A stretch of 64,000 bases of DNA, taken from JAJDTR01 sp965220415. Its GTDB lineage: Bacteria; Poribacteria; WGA-4E; JAJDTR01. The DNA lies in assembly GCA_965220415.1 (NCBI GenBank), contig OZ244829.1, positions 372,001-436,000 on the forward strand. Reading direction: 5' to 3'. Below the pieces are notes generated by a model. The model was not told the origin of the DNA. It saw nothing but the letters and a program-made list of their open reading frames with translations, and searched no databases. The position numbers and the translations under genes are program-made. Of this stretch, positions 1 to 8,700 are shown piece after piece. How positions within the stretch are numbered: the first letter of the stretch is position 1; each line of letters begins with the position of its first letter.

Positions 1-780
1 TTCCACAAATCTCGGTGTATTGCGAGTCCCAAGAGGTGTAGCCGACCGAGATCTGTGCCGCGTGGTCGTCCGCAAAGTCGAGAATAATATAGGTTGCGTC
101 ATCGACTTCCACTCCGCGTTCCGGGACAGCGAAGACCCGAACCGGTTCCGCATCCAAGATAAACCGGGCATGATGAATGCAGTAACACCCGACATCGTAG
201 ATGCTTCCCCCGCCCTTTTGTCTGTTCCATCGCCAGTTTCTGTCGGGAAGAAGCCTGCCATCCTTATTCTTCAGTCGAAGCACTCTTGGAGGAGTAACGA
301 GTGTACTCCGGATAGATCGGACATCGCCGATGGCTCCGCCATCGACTAACTCCTTCGCACGAAGGTGCATGGGATGATGACGATATTTGAACCCCTCGGC
401 GAGCAAGACACCGTTCCGCTGCGCCGCTGTTGCCATCCCCTCAGCCTCGGTAGCTGTGAGGGCAAAGGGTTTTTCGCAGAGTATTGCCTTAACTTTCCCC
501 GATTCTGCAAGTTGCGTGGCGGTTTCGGCATGCGCCGGTCCCAAGTGGAAACAATAGCGATGTCGATGTGCTCGGCTTCTAGCATCTCCTTTAGGCTGGT
601 GTATCGACGCGCAACACCAAACTCATCGCCGAATGACGACAGTGAATCCTCCGATATGTCGCAAATTGCCCACAACTCGGCGGAATCAACTTCATTGCAC
701 GCTCTACCGTGCCGAGTTGCAATGCTCCCCGTCCCGACGATGGCGACTTGATATGGCTGGCCATGGTCGCCATACGCCAT
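1..780 (-). pseudogene. Gfo/Idh/MocA-family sugar dehydrogenase, frameshifted and cut by the window edge
   Basis: The start at 780 is preceded by an AAGGAAA-type ribosome site. The N-terminus has the Rossmann signature VAIVGTGSIATRHGRA and reads normally to AIVSTW. At 541-543 the frame is lost. Reading on in the -1-compensated frame gives a continuous family-typical sequence (GPAHAETATQLAESGK, then CEKPFAL, then GGGSIYDVGCYCIHHA) as far as position 1. The break lies in a run of three C (three G on the coding strand); one extra base restores the frame, so this is either a recent pseudogene or a single-base sequence error. EKP carries the family's catalytic lysine and GGSIYDVGCY matches the C-terminal substrate-binding part. 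The family catalyses NAD(P)-dependent oxidoreduction of sugars and inositols. The C-terminus lies outside the window. Confidence 0.8.
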
Positions 781-1354
781 GGTTTGGATTTCCTTTCGTA
801 TAAAGGTGGTATCCTACTCTTCGCACCTATTTTTTGGGTTTACAGAATTTATTGGTAGCACCCTATTATCCCTGGCGGAATAATTCTTTACCGCAAGTGA
901 CTCGCTCCAGAGGAGCGCAATGTCAATAGAATACGATATGTCCATATTCCCGCGCTCCAGAGGAGCGCAATGTGGGTATTACACCATTATTCTTGGGTAG
1001 TAGAATTCTTTTGCCAATAAACCTTCGTTTTTCGCCCTATAACTAGCTTTTGACGGGTGTTATTTGATGGGTGATGTACATATCAGTCTTGTATTGTAAT
1101 TTCAATATATAGGACGTTATATTTAACTAGAATACAGTATATGCTATCACTATTAGTCGCTGGAACGATACCAAAAAACTCCCAAATTAGCACTTATAAG
1201 GTGTGGAGTGTACGTGGTATGAATTCAAATGGTTTTTTCCGAGATCTTCCCAACTTCATCCGATCTCCGACCGAGAGGTTAATGCTGTCCACGAGCAATA
1301 TGAAGTCATATTACCAGTGGGTTGTAATCATGAGACAGCCGGACTCACCACAGA
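781..1354. repeat. Intergenic region with CTCCAGAGGAG hairpin unit
   Basis: No credible gene. Around 866-985 lies a diverged copy of the hairpin repeat that is amplified at 41.5-42.1 kb. It holds an ATTATCCCTGGCGGAATAAT palindrome followed by two GCGCTCCAGAGGAGCGC-type hairpins at about 902-918 and 953-969, each followed by AATGT. The remainder is AT-rich with no recognised signal. Confidence 0.6.
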
Positions 1355-2149
1355 TTATTCATACGAAGTCTTTATCCTTCCCCACGACGCGGCAATCTTG
1401 CCATTTGGATTCACGACTCGTGCACGCTCTAGCCCATGATTCATGATGGTTGTTATTTCATCTCGGCTAAGTGCCCTCTCGAAAATAAAGGCTTCATCGA
1501 TAATCCCGTTCCATCCGCGGCTACCGAGCACCCAATTTCCAATTCGAAAGTGTGAAGGAGAAGCAACAACCGGCTTGTCCGAATCCATCTGCTTTGCATT
1601 GTCTATTCTACCGTTAAGGTACCATGTTCCCGTTTTCTTTTTTCGAGTGAACACCATGTGATTCCACTGATTGGCTCTGAGTTGCACGAAACCTGCACCT
1701 CCCCACGTTTCGCCGTCACCCATAGCCACTCCCATTCGATTGACATTGTTATCAAACTGTTCAAAGGAGATTCCTCGAAGAGCATTATGGCTAGAGAGAA
1801 TATTCGCCCAGTGTTTTTGGCTGTCCCGGGGTTTCACCCAGCAACCCATTGACCAATCGACCGTGTCCACAACGACCGGTGCATTCATCTCCGCCCAACC
1901 CTCCTGAGTGAACTCGAGTGCTTGACCGAACTTACCGTCAGCCCATTTGACTCTTCCGCCCACAAATCTTCCGTCATGCCCGTTCTCAGACGTGTCGGAA
2001 ATCTGATCCCCTCCCCCTTCGTCAAGCAGCCACATGGCGACGACGCCTTCCATGTCCAATTTTGCGTCACAAAGGCTGGTAAATGTCGAAACGAGAAAGG
2101 ATAGGAGTATAAAGAATAGCTTCAACTTGGTAATGAGAGATCTGTTCAT
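1355..2149 (-). CDS. Secreted LamG-domain (concanavalin A-like) protein
   Basis: A 264-residue protein. An N-terminal signal peptide (about residues 1-29, hydrophobic core FFILLSFLVSTF) is followed by one LamG/pentraxin-type jelly-roll domain that opens with VAMWLLDEGGG and contains KFGQALEFT, WSMGCWVKP, HMVFTRKK and GIIDEAFIFERALS. This is the classic LamG_3 pattern found in large numbers in Poribacteria and Planctomycetes. Such domains bind carbohydrate or protein ligands outside the cell; the ligand here is unknown. The C-terminus (VVNPNGKIAASWGRIK) matches the tail of the three other LamG proteins in this window. It has no operon partner and is flanked by repeat-rich DNA. Confidence 0.85.
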   Translation of the reverse strand: MNRSLITKLKLFFILLSFLVSTFTSLCDAKLDMEGVVAMWLLDEGGGDQISDTSENGHDGRFVGGRVKWADGKFGQALEFTQEGWAEMNAPVVVDTVDWSMGCWVKPRDSQKHWANILSSHNALRGISFEQFDNNVNRMGVAMGDGETWGGAGFVQLRANQWNHMVFTRKKKTGTWYLNGRIDNAKQMDSDKPVVASPSHFRIGNWVLGSRGWNGIIDEAFIFERALSRDEITTIMNHGLERARVVNPNGKIAASWGRIKTSYE

Positions 2150-2441
2150 GGTTCAACCATCCTATGCAGTTTTCAACGATACATTTTACATTGTTGACGA
2201 AGACCACAGCACACCGGTTCCCTGCCGCTCCTGCTGGATTGACAAATCCGGCAGATCTAATTTGTTAAACGTGCATATATTTCGTATTGAATCTTGCTTA
2301 AACGAACATCAACGGTTAGTGGAATGTACATGAAATTTACCGACAGTGATATGCCCGGAAATCTGAGCCCGGCAGGCTGACCCGCTATCAGTGAATTCGC
2401 GCGACTAAGAGCCTGTTTGAAAAGTACATTTGTAGGGTGCG

Positions 2442-2478
2442 ATCAACCAAGCGGATAGCGCGGGCGATAGAAATCCCC
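2442..2478 (+). repeat. ATCAA...ATCCC micro-cassette
   Basis: A 37-bp cassette replaces CAC in the middle of the MITE hairpin GGGTGCG-CAC-TGCGCACC. It begins ATCAAC, contains GCGATAGAAATCCCC and ends in a C run. The same exchange, at the same place relative to the hairpin centre, is seen at 3139 and 14852. Confidence 0.7.
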
Positions 2479-2509
2479 TGCGCACCAGCCTCTAATAGCC
2501 CCAACGGGG

Positions 2510-2545
2510 ATCAAGCGACTGCATAGGGAGCGCGATAGAGATCCC
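2510..2545 (+). repeat. ATCAA...ATCCC micro-cassette
   Basis: A 36-bp cassette lies between CAACGGGG and ACAGG of the MITE, where other copies have only CG. It is the second cassette within one MITE copy. Confidence 0.7.
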
Positions 2546-2747
2546 ACAGGTATGTAGCAGACGGCACTAAATACATAACGAAACTTCCCACAAATGACCA
2601 AATACGACTTTGCTACCGATTATTCAAACAGGTTCTAAACATCTATTTCCGCCGGAACCAAAACTCCCGATAGTAATCAGGCGCATAGCTCATCGCATTC
2701 AATCATCATAAACGAACTTCGATAATGTGTCAAGTTTATAAGCCTAT

Positions 2748-2956
2748 GGACCTGTTTGAAAAACACATTTGTAGGGTGCGCACTGCGCACCAGCCTCTAA
2801 AAGCCCCAGAGGGGCGGAAGGTGTATAGAAACGCCAAAGTCCCGTTCACCAAAGCCCCAGCGGGGCGACAGGTACGCAGAAGACAAATATAAAAACTCGA
2901 AAAAACTTCCTACAAATGACCAAAATTGCTTTGCTACCGATTATTCAAACAGGCTC
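2748..2956 (+). mobile_element. MITE family A, copy 2
   Basis: Full-length copy with ends (G)GACCTGTTTGAA and TTCAAACAGGCTC. It has the hairpin TGCGCACTGCGCACC near the left end and two CCCCAG(A/C)GGGGCG hairpins. A TAT triplet flanks both sides, the outer two bases of the left end being diverged. No coding capacity. Confidence 0.75.
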
Positions 2957-3138
2957 TATGGTTTACGGAGCAATCGTGGCAAAATTCCCAGAAGAAACCT
3001 GCTGAAGCTGAAATCGAGTAGGTCGTAGGTTGGGTTGAACAGAATTCGTTAATGATCGCTAATCTTATACTTTGCGTTGGGTATTATTGCGCTTTCTTTC
3101 CCGGTAATTACTGTTTGTAATAGTGATTGTAGGGTGGG

Positions 3139-3175
3139 ATCAAACGACTGGATAAGGAGTGCGATAGAAATCCCC
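3139..3175 (+). repeat. ATCAA...ATCCC micro-cassette in a GGTGGG hairpin
   Basis: A 37-bp cassette replaces the CAC loop of the hairpin GTAGGGTGGG-CAC-TGCCCACC. Uninterrupted hairpins of this family occur at 3243, 4206, 4311, 14967, 47505 and 63261. Confidence 0.7.
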
Positions 3176-3562
3176 TGCCCACCATTCCGATTAGTTTGGG
3201 ATAAATGATTGGCTCCCCTGGCGCGCAACGTGACCGCGTTGATGGTGGGCAGTGCCCACCCTACAACTACCGCCAGACGCTTGAAAATACGCAATTTCCA
3301 GCGGTGTGTAGTATAGAAGGGTTTTGAGTGCCCATTTTGCCTGAATTTTCCAAGATTTGAGTAAAACCTAACATTAATGGTACATTCTACCGCCATGAGA
3401 CATCCTCCATAATTAGATGCGTTTCCCCTGATTTATGGCGCTTGACTCATTCAGGATTTCGTGATACCTTGATTAAGGTTTCGAATTACGACGTTACACT
3501 ATACCCACACTGTGTGACGTTTTCGTTTGGGGATTTGAAGATGATATCGGGGGAGGCGACAT

Positions 3563-4198
3563 ATGCAACCTCTTAAACTCTTGGTGTTTGTCGGCACCGA
3601 GGGTATCTATCACGACCATGCCGGGCAAGGCCGTTTCATCGCCGAGACCGTGTCGAAAGCCGGTGATATCGAAGCCGACTTTTCTCGGGATTATGAAATC
3701 TTGGCGAACGGACTTGACGCCTATGATTCGGTCCTCTTTTATACTGACGTTGGTGAACTTACCGATGCACAAGAAGACGGCTTGCTAACCTATGTGAAGC
3801 GGGGAGGCGGCTTCTTCGGGCTTCACACGGCTGCGGCATCCTTCCACGAAGCCAAGGGTTACCACGAAATGTTGAACGCTTTCCTTCTCGGCCACAGCAA
3901 GTACATGGATTTTACCGTCAATATCATCGATGTTGACCATGAAATCACACGCGGTCTTTCCGATTTTGTAGTGACGGACGAACTGTATTATGTGGAACAC
4001 GACCCGTCAAGGTCGCACCATTTGATGCAAGCGTACGACCCAACCTGCGATGAAACGCACGTCATGGCATTCCACCATACCTACGGCGATGGACGTGTAT
4101 TCTACTTTGCTCTCGGACACGACATGGCTGCGCTCGAAAATCCAAATTTTCAGGAGATAATTCGACGCGGTGTATTATGGGTGGGTAAACGATTGTAG
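3563..4198 (+). CDS. ThuA-like domain protein
   Basis: A 211-residue protein of normal length for a single ThuA-like (trehalose-utilisation) domain, a class I glutamine amidotransferase-like fold. The start is preceded by GGGGGAGGCG. Family features are the N-terminal LLVFVGTEGIYHD, the DYEILANGLDAYDSVLFYTDVGELT segment, RGGGFFGLHTAAASFH (the GLH motif), LGHSKYMDFTV, DHEITRGL, DELYYVEH, and the C-terminal GRVFYFALGHDMAA with the conserved GHD. There is no signal peptide, so it is probably cytoplasmic. ThuA proteins sit beside sugar dehydrogenases and are implicated in sugar catabolism, with poorly defined chemistry. An intact Gfo/Idh/MocA gene follows 281 bp downstream, a common pairing. Two hairpin repeats lie directly after the stop. 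Confidence 0.85.
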   Translation: MQPLKLLVFVGTEGIYHDHAGQGRFIAETVSKAGDIEADFSRDYEILANGLDAYDSVLFYTDVGELTDAQEDGLLTYVKRGGGFFGLHTAAASFHEAKGYHEMLNAFLLGHSKYMDFTVNIIDVDHEITRGLSDFVVTDELYYVEHDPSRSHHLMQAYDPTCDETHVMAFHHTYGDGRVFYFALGHDMAALENPNFQEIIRRGVLWVGKRL

Positions 4199-4410
4199 TA
4201 AATTTGTAGGGTGGGCACTGCCCACCATTCTGCACATAAGTAAGATTACAGACAAGATACGGAACGATTTTGAGTTACGATTAATTCCTTTTGGCACTTG
4301 CAGTAAATTTGTAGGGTGGGCACTGCCCACGATTCCGTACGTAAGTAAGATTACAGACAGGATAAGGAACGATTTTGAGTTACGATTATTTCCTTTTGGC
4401 ACTCGCAGAT
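4199..4410 (+). repeat. Tandem 105-bp repeat with GTAGGGTGGGCACTGCCCAC hairpins
   Basis: Two direct units with period about 105 bp (hairpins starting at 4206 and 4311). Each consists of AGTAAATTTGTAGGG, the palindrome GGTGGGCACTGCCCACC, then TAAGTAAGATTACAGACA and a TTTTGAGTTACGATTA segment. A few substitutions separate the units. The first hairpin lies about 10 bp after the ThuA stop codon and may act as a 3' mRNA end or weak terminator. Confidence 0.75.
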
Positions 4411-4479
4411 AATATACAATCATTGTTATACCGGTTATCGAGTATTTAACTAGCGCAGACAACTATTTGGAGGAGATTG

Positions 4480-5481
4480 ATGGAAACACTTCGCGGCGCA
4501 GTTATCGGATGTAGAGGAGTCGGGAGAGCACATGCGACCGGTTTGGTTGGATTGCCTAATGCCGAATTGGTTGCCGCTTGTGACTTATTGCAACCGGCAT
4601 TGGACGGCTTCCAAGAAGACTGGAAGGACACGTGGCCCAATCTTGGACTATACACCAACCATCATGAGATGTTGGAGAAAGAAAACCTTGACATCGTCAC
4701 CGTAGCAACCTCGGATCACCGGCACGCCGACCTCGTCGTCGACGCTTCGAATGCGGGGGCAAAAGGTATCTTTTGTGAAAAACCGATGGCGACCAATCTG
4801 GCTGATGCCGACCGGATGGTCGAGACCGCTGAACGTAACGGAACAATCCTGTCCATCGATCACACACGCAGGTTTACCCCTATATGGCGTCACACGAAGG
4901 AGGAGGTAATCGACGCCGGTGAGATAGGTACCGTGCACAATATCATTGGCACACTTAACGGTCCCCGCGCGATGCTTTTCCGAAACGGGACGCACATGAT
5001 TGACGCAATCTGCTACATTGCCGACTCCGATCCGGAATGGGTGTCCGCGGAACTGGAAGACGGGTACGAAGACTATACCGAGTATCGAGGGGATGGCGGG
5101 CACGATCCGAAAACCGAGCCGTCCGCCCACGGTTACATCCATTTCGCCAACGGTGTCCGCGGGTATTACGCAGGGGGACCAAAGACGGCGATCTGGAGCG
5201 GCGTTCGCCTTGAAATCGTAGGTACTACCGGATACATCCTCATTGGAAATCACGGCTCCACGATCTACAGACAGGATAGCGTTGAGTCGATTGAGGCGCC
5301 CAAATGGGACGTAGAAGGAATCCCCGCGGGTGTCCGAGAGCTCGTACAGTTAATCAGCGAGGGCGGCGAACCCAAATCGCCCGCGAGAGCGGCACTTAAC
5401 GTCGTCGAAATCATGATCGGATTTTTGGAGTCGCAGCGGCAAGGGAATGGAAAAGTGACGTTACCAAATCCGAGAACGTGA
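4480..5481 (+). CDS. Gfo/Idh/MocA-family oxidoreductase
   Basis: A 333-residue protein of typical family length. The ATG at 4480 is preferred over the in-frame TTG at 4477 because of the GGAGGAG at 4469-4475. The Rossmann motif is AVIGCRGVGRAHATGL. FCEKPMATNLADADRMV contains the EKP catalytic lysine. The C-terminal half has RFTPIWRHTKEEVIDAGEIG, RNGTHMIDAICYIAD (the GxHxxD-like catalytic segment) and a GTTGYILIG beta-sheet face. It is predicted to be a cytoplasmic NAD(P)-dependent sugar or cyclitol dehydrogenase; the substrate is unknown. With ThuA upstream it forms a likely sugar catabolic pair. A palindromic family B repeat follows the gene. Confidence 0.9.
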   Translation: METLRGAVIGCRGVGRAHATGLVGLPNAELVAACDLLQPALDGFQEDWKDTWPNLGLYTNHHEMLEKENLDIVTVATSDHRHADLVVDASNAGAKGIFCEKPMATNLADADRMVETAERNGTILSIDHTRRFTPIWRHTKEEVIDAGEIGTVHNIIGTLNGPRAMLFRNGTHMIDAICYIADSDPEWVSAELEDGYEDYTEYRGDGGHDPKTEPSAHGYIHFANGVRGYYAGGPKTAIWSGVRLEIVGTTGYILIGNHGSTIYRQDSVESIEAPKWDVEGIPAGVRELVQLISEGGEPKSPARAALNVVEIMIGFLESQRQGNGKVTLPNPRT

Positions 5482-5572
5482 AATTGCTTGATGATGATGT
5501 ACTCTACGCTGTCCAATGATTGAAGAGGGCGACCACGGGCTAGTGATTTCACCTTTCCGGTTGCGAAATTAG

Positions 5573-5730
5573 CTAACCCGAGTTGCCACCGTGTTCGACA
5601 GGGCACGGAAACCGAGTTTTTTCCAACATGGAAACGCGAGATTCTCGAAAATCGGGCTAATTTACCTATAATTTAGCAAGCGTGAACCAAAAACTCGGTT
5701 TCTCTGTAATTAGGTAGCAACTTGGGTTAG
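5573..5730. mobile_element. Palindromic repeat family B, copy 1 (MITE-like)
   Basis: A 158-bp element with inverted ends CTAACCCGAGTTGC and GCAACTTGGGTTAG. The inner arms are GAAACCGAGTTTTTTCC and AAAAACTCGGTTTCTC. Further copies are at 17655, 38266 and 40112, and a minimal core at 44279. No coding capacity. It lies immediately upstream of giant protein A and would fold into a long hairpin in the leader. Confidence 0.7.
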
Positions 5731-5752
5731 TTATTCAACGGAGATAGTCTCT

Positions 5753-8700
5753 ATGTATAAACGTCATCTAATTTTTGCTTTGATGTGTCTAGTGTCTCTC
5801 GCCGTAGGCTCTCAAAATCTATCTGCCCAATCGCAACTAGCCCAAGACGCCTACGCCATCTTTGAAGCGAGTTGCCTTAACTGCCATGGCCCCGACGGTG
5901 CCTTTCGAGAAACACTCCTCATGGAGCACAGCGAGCTTATCAATGGCGGCAGTGTCCTCCCGGGAAATCCGAATGACTCCGAGTTGTATAAGCGTCTGCT
6001 TGGCCCCACCGAGAACGGCGCACAGATGCCGTTCGGACTGCCCCAACTGCCCGCTCACTCCATTGAGACCGTTCGACGCTGGATTCTAGCCGGCGCACCC
6101 GCATGGACGACCACTCGCATCACCGACGGGCGCTTTATCTCTCCTGCCGAAATACTCGATACCATTGAGACCCATCTCAACTCTCTCTCGTCGTTTGACC
6201 GCGCTTTTGCCCGTTACTTCACTCTCACACATCTCTACAACGCTGGCGAAACAGCCGAAATACTCGGTGAGTACCGTAAAGCGCTCAACAAACTGGTAAA
6301 CAGCCTCTCATGGGGGATTACCGTCACCAATCCACAACCCATTGATGCACTAGATACAATCTTCTACATCGACCTGCGGCACTACGAGTGGGATCGGATT
6401 GACGCTTGGACGAAGATAGAGGGGGTGTATCCCTATCATGTCTCGTTTGACGCACCCACGCAGACCTCATTGCACAATCAACTGGGACGGTTACAGACAC
6501 AGATGAAGTGCGATGTGCCGTCAGTCCATATCGACTGGCTTATTGCGACGGCATCTACTCCACCGCTCTACCATGAACTGCTTTCTCTCCCCTCGACGGC
6601 TCGGGAGTTGGAGTTGCAACTGGATGTTGACGTGGTCGGCAATCTACAAAATGCGCCGGGGGTTCGTGTCTGGCGGGCGGGGTTCAACAATTCCGGCGTC
6701 TCCAATCACAACCGCGTCGTGGAACGCCATACCTCCCGATACGGGGCGTACTGGAAGAGCTACGACTTTGCCGGCAGCGTCGGCACACAAAACATCTTAA
6801 CCCACCCGCTTAACTTCACGCACGATGGCGGGGAAGTCATCTTCAATCTACCGAACGGGTTGCAGGGTTACTATCTTGTGGACGGCAATGGATTGCGGCT
6901 GGATGAAGCGCCGATTAGCATCGTTTCAAATCCTGCCGCGAGTGACCCGACGGTGCGCAACGGAATCTCCTGTATCGGTTGCCACACGGAGGGCATGAAA
7001 ACGTTTGAGGACCAGGTGCGTGCCGCAATTGAGAGCAACCCCAGTCCACCCTACAACAAAGCGCAGGCACTGCGGCTCTACGTGGAACAGTCAGTCATGG
7101 ACGCTCGTGTGGGTGAAGATATGGAAACATACAGGGTAGCGCTTGAAGCCACGGGCGGTACGTTTGACGGTGTTGAACCGGTTTCACGTTTTCATGAGGC
7201 GTTTCAGGCACCGGTAGACGCGGCATACGCTGCTGCCGTAGTCGGATTACAGACCGACACCTTTCTCGAAAGGGTACGCGAAAACACCGGACTGCAGAAC
7301 GTTGGATTGCTGGCGCTGGACAACCCAAAGGGGAGTGTGAAAAGGGACACGTGGACATCTAGTTTTCGAGACATAATTTCCGCGCTGGACTACCCCGATC
7401 GGGTTGGAGAGCCTCCGGTCATAACACAGCCCGATGTGCTGCCGGGAGGGCAGGTTCATTTCCCCGACGCAAACCTGCGGGCTGCAGTTGCAGAAGCGCT
7501 TGGCAAAAGTGCCAATACGCCGATTACAGCCGAGGAGATGGGAACTCTGAGCGAACTTAGGGCGCTGAACAGGGGTATCCAGGATTTGACAGGACTCCAG
7601 TTTGCAACTAGTCTAAGCAGATTACAGCTCGGTCATTATAACGGAGAAGGGAATCAGGTATCCGACCTCTCACCGATAGCGGGCTTAACTGAATTGCGCC
7701 ATCTCATTCTTAACCACAATCTTATATCCGACCTATCGCCACTTGCAGGTTTAACCAATCTGCAGTCTCTAGTATTGGAATTTAACGACGTATCCGACCT
7801 ATCGCCGGTTGCTGGATTAATCAATCTAGAACATATAGATCTTAACGTCAACGACGTATCCGACCTATCGCCGTTGGCGCGACTAGTCAACCTAAAATAC
7901 ATCCGCACTTGGGGTAACCCCTTCTCGGATTTATCACCCTTAGCGAGATTAACGAAATTGGAGAAGTTGGATATTTGCGGTGCACCGCTAGAGGAAGCAA
8001 GCCTTGTACCACTGGCAGGTTTAACGAGATTGAAAGAACTGTATCTTAGAAGCAATGGAATATCGGACATATCGCCGCTTGCGAGTTTAACCGGGCTTGA
8101 GCGCCTAAGCGTATCCCAAAACCACATATCGAATATATCTGTGCTTGCAGGGTTGACCAACTTGAAATGGCTAGATGTCTTCGCAAATGAAATCTCCGAT
8201 TTTTCGCCCTTGGATGGGTTGCGTGCGAGCACAAAGATTGAATGGCACGCAAATCCGGGGTTCCCAAGAGGAGGACCGAAAATAGAGGGTCCATGGTTAT
8301 GGGTTGTGTTGCCGGAAGTGAAATTGGACAGCGGATTCGATTTACTCGCAGAAGCGAGTGGCAATAAGGTGACGGAGATGGAGGTTGCCACCAACGGCGC
8401 AACAGTCGGAGAGTCTATCGGAGGCAGCGTATGGACATCTCACAACCTCCCTCCTACTGGATGGGACAACATTAGCGATATGTTGAAAACCCCCGTTCCT
8501 AGTGGAGCCGTGTATGGTACGGCGACCCTCTATTCTCCACGGCAACAGGACACCATGATGTACGTGGGCGCAGAGCACGGACTGAAGGTCTGGCTTAACG
8601 GCGTTTTGATTCGCGAGAACCGTGCTCGCCACGCGGACGACTACAGTGATTTCTTCCCTGTCACACTTCGACAAGGAAGAAATGTCCTATTAGTCGCGGT

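Larger units (their letters stand above)
2409..2635 (+). mobile_element. MITE family A, copy 1 (carries two micro-cassettes)
   Basis: Ends are GAGCCTGTTTGAA and TTCAAACAGGTTC, flanked by TAA on both sides (2406-2408 and 2636-2638), an apparent 3-bp target duplication. It has no coding capacity. Compared with the other copies, the central GGTGCGCACTGCGCACC hairpin and the CGGGGCGACAGG segment are each interrupted by an ATCAA...ATCCC cassette. Confidence 0.8.
2150..3562. other. Gene-free, repeat-rich region
   Basis: About 1.4 kb without a supportable gene. It holds two MITE copies (2409-2635 and 2748-2956), three ATCAA...ATCCC micro-cassettes (2442-2478, 2510-2545, 3139-3175) and a GGTGGGCAGTGCCCACC hairpin at 3243-3267. 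TAGGTTGGGTTGAAC at about 3025 recurs near 10.42 kb and 34.6-34.85 kb. Short reading frames here are translations of these repeats. Confidence 0.65.

Noticed and set aside
3049..3396. 115-codon minus-strand frame containing VVGWALPTI
   Set aside because: It is a translation of the GTAGGGTGGGCACTGCCCACC hairpin and a micro-cassette, with no ribosome site and no family pattern.
4170..4462. 80- and 95-codon frames on both strands containing VGWALPTI / VGSAHPTN
   Set aside because: They read through the 105-bp tandem repeat; the repeated peptide comes from the repeated DNA.
7654..8394. 246-codon antisense frame under the LRR region of protein A (similar 285-codon frame at 58493-59350 under protein B)
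   Set aside because: Antisense shadow: the 22-residue periodicity of the LRR DNA keeps the opposite frame free of stops. The sense strand has domains, signal peptide and a ribosome site.
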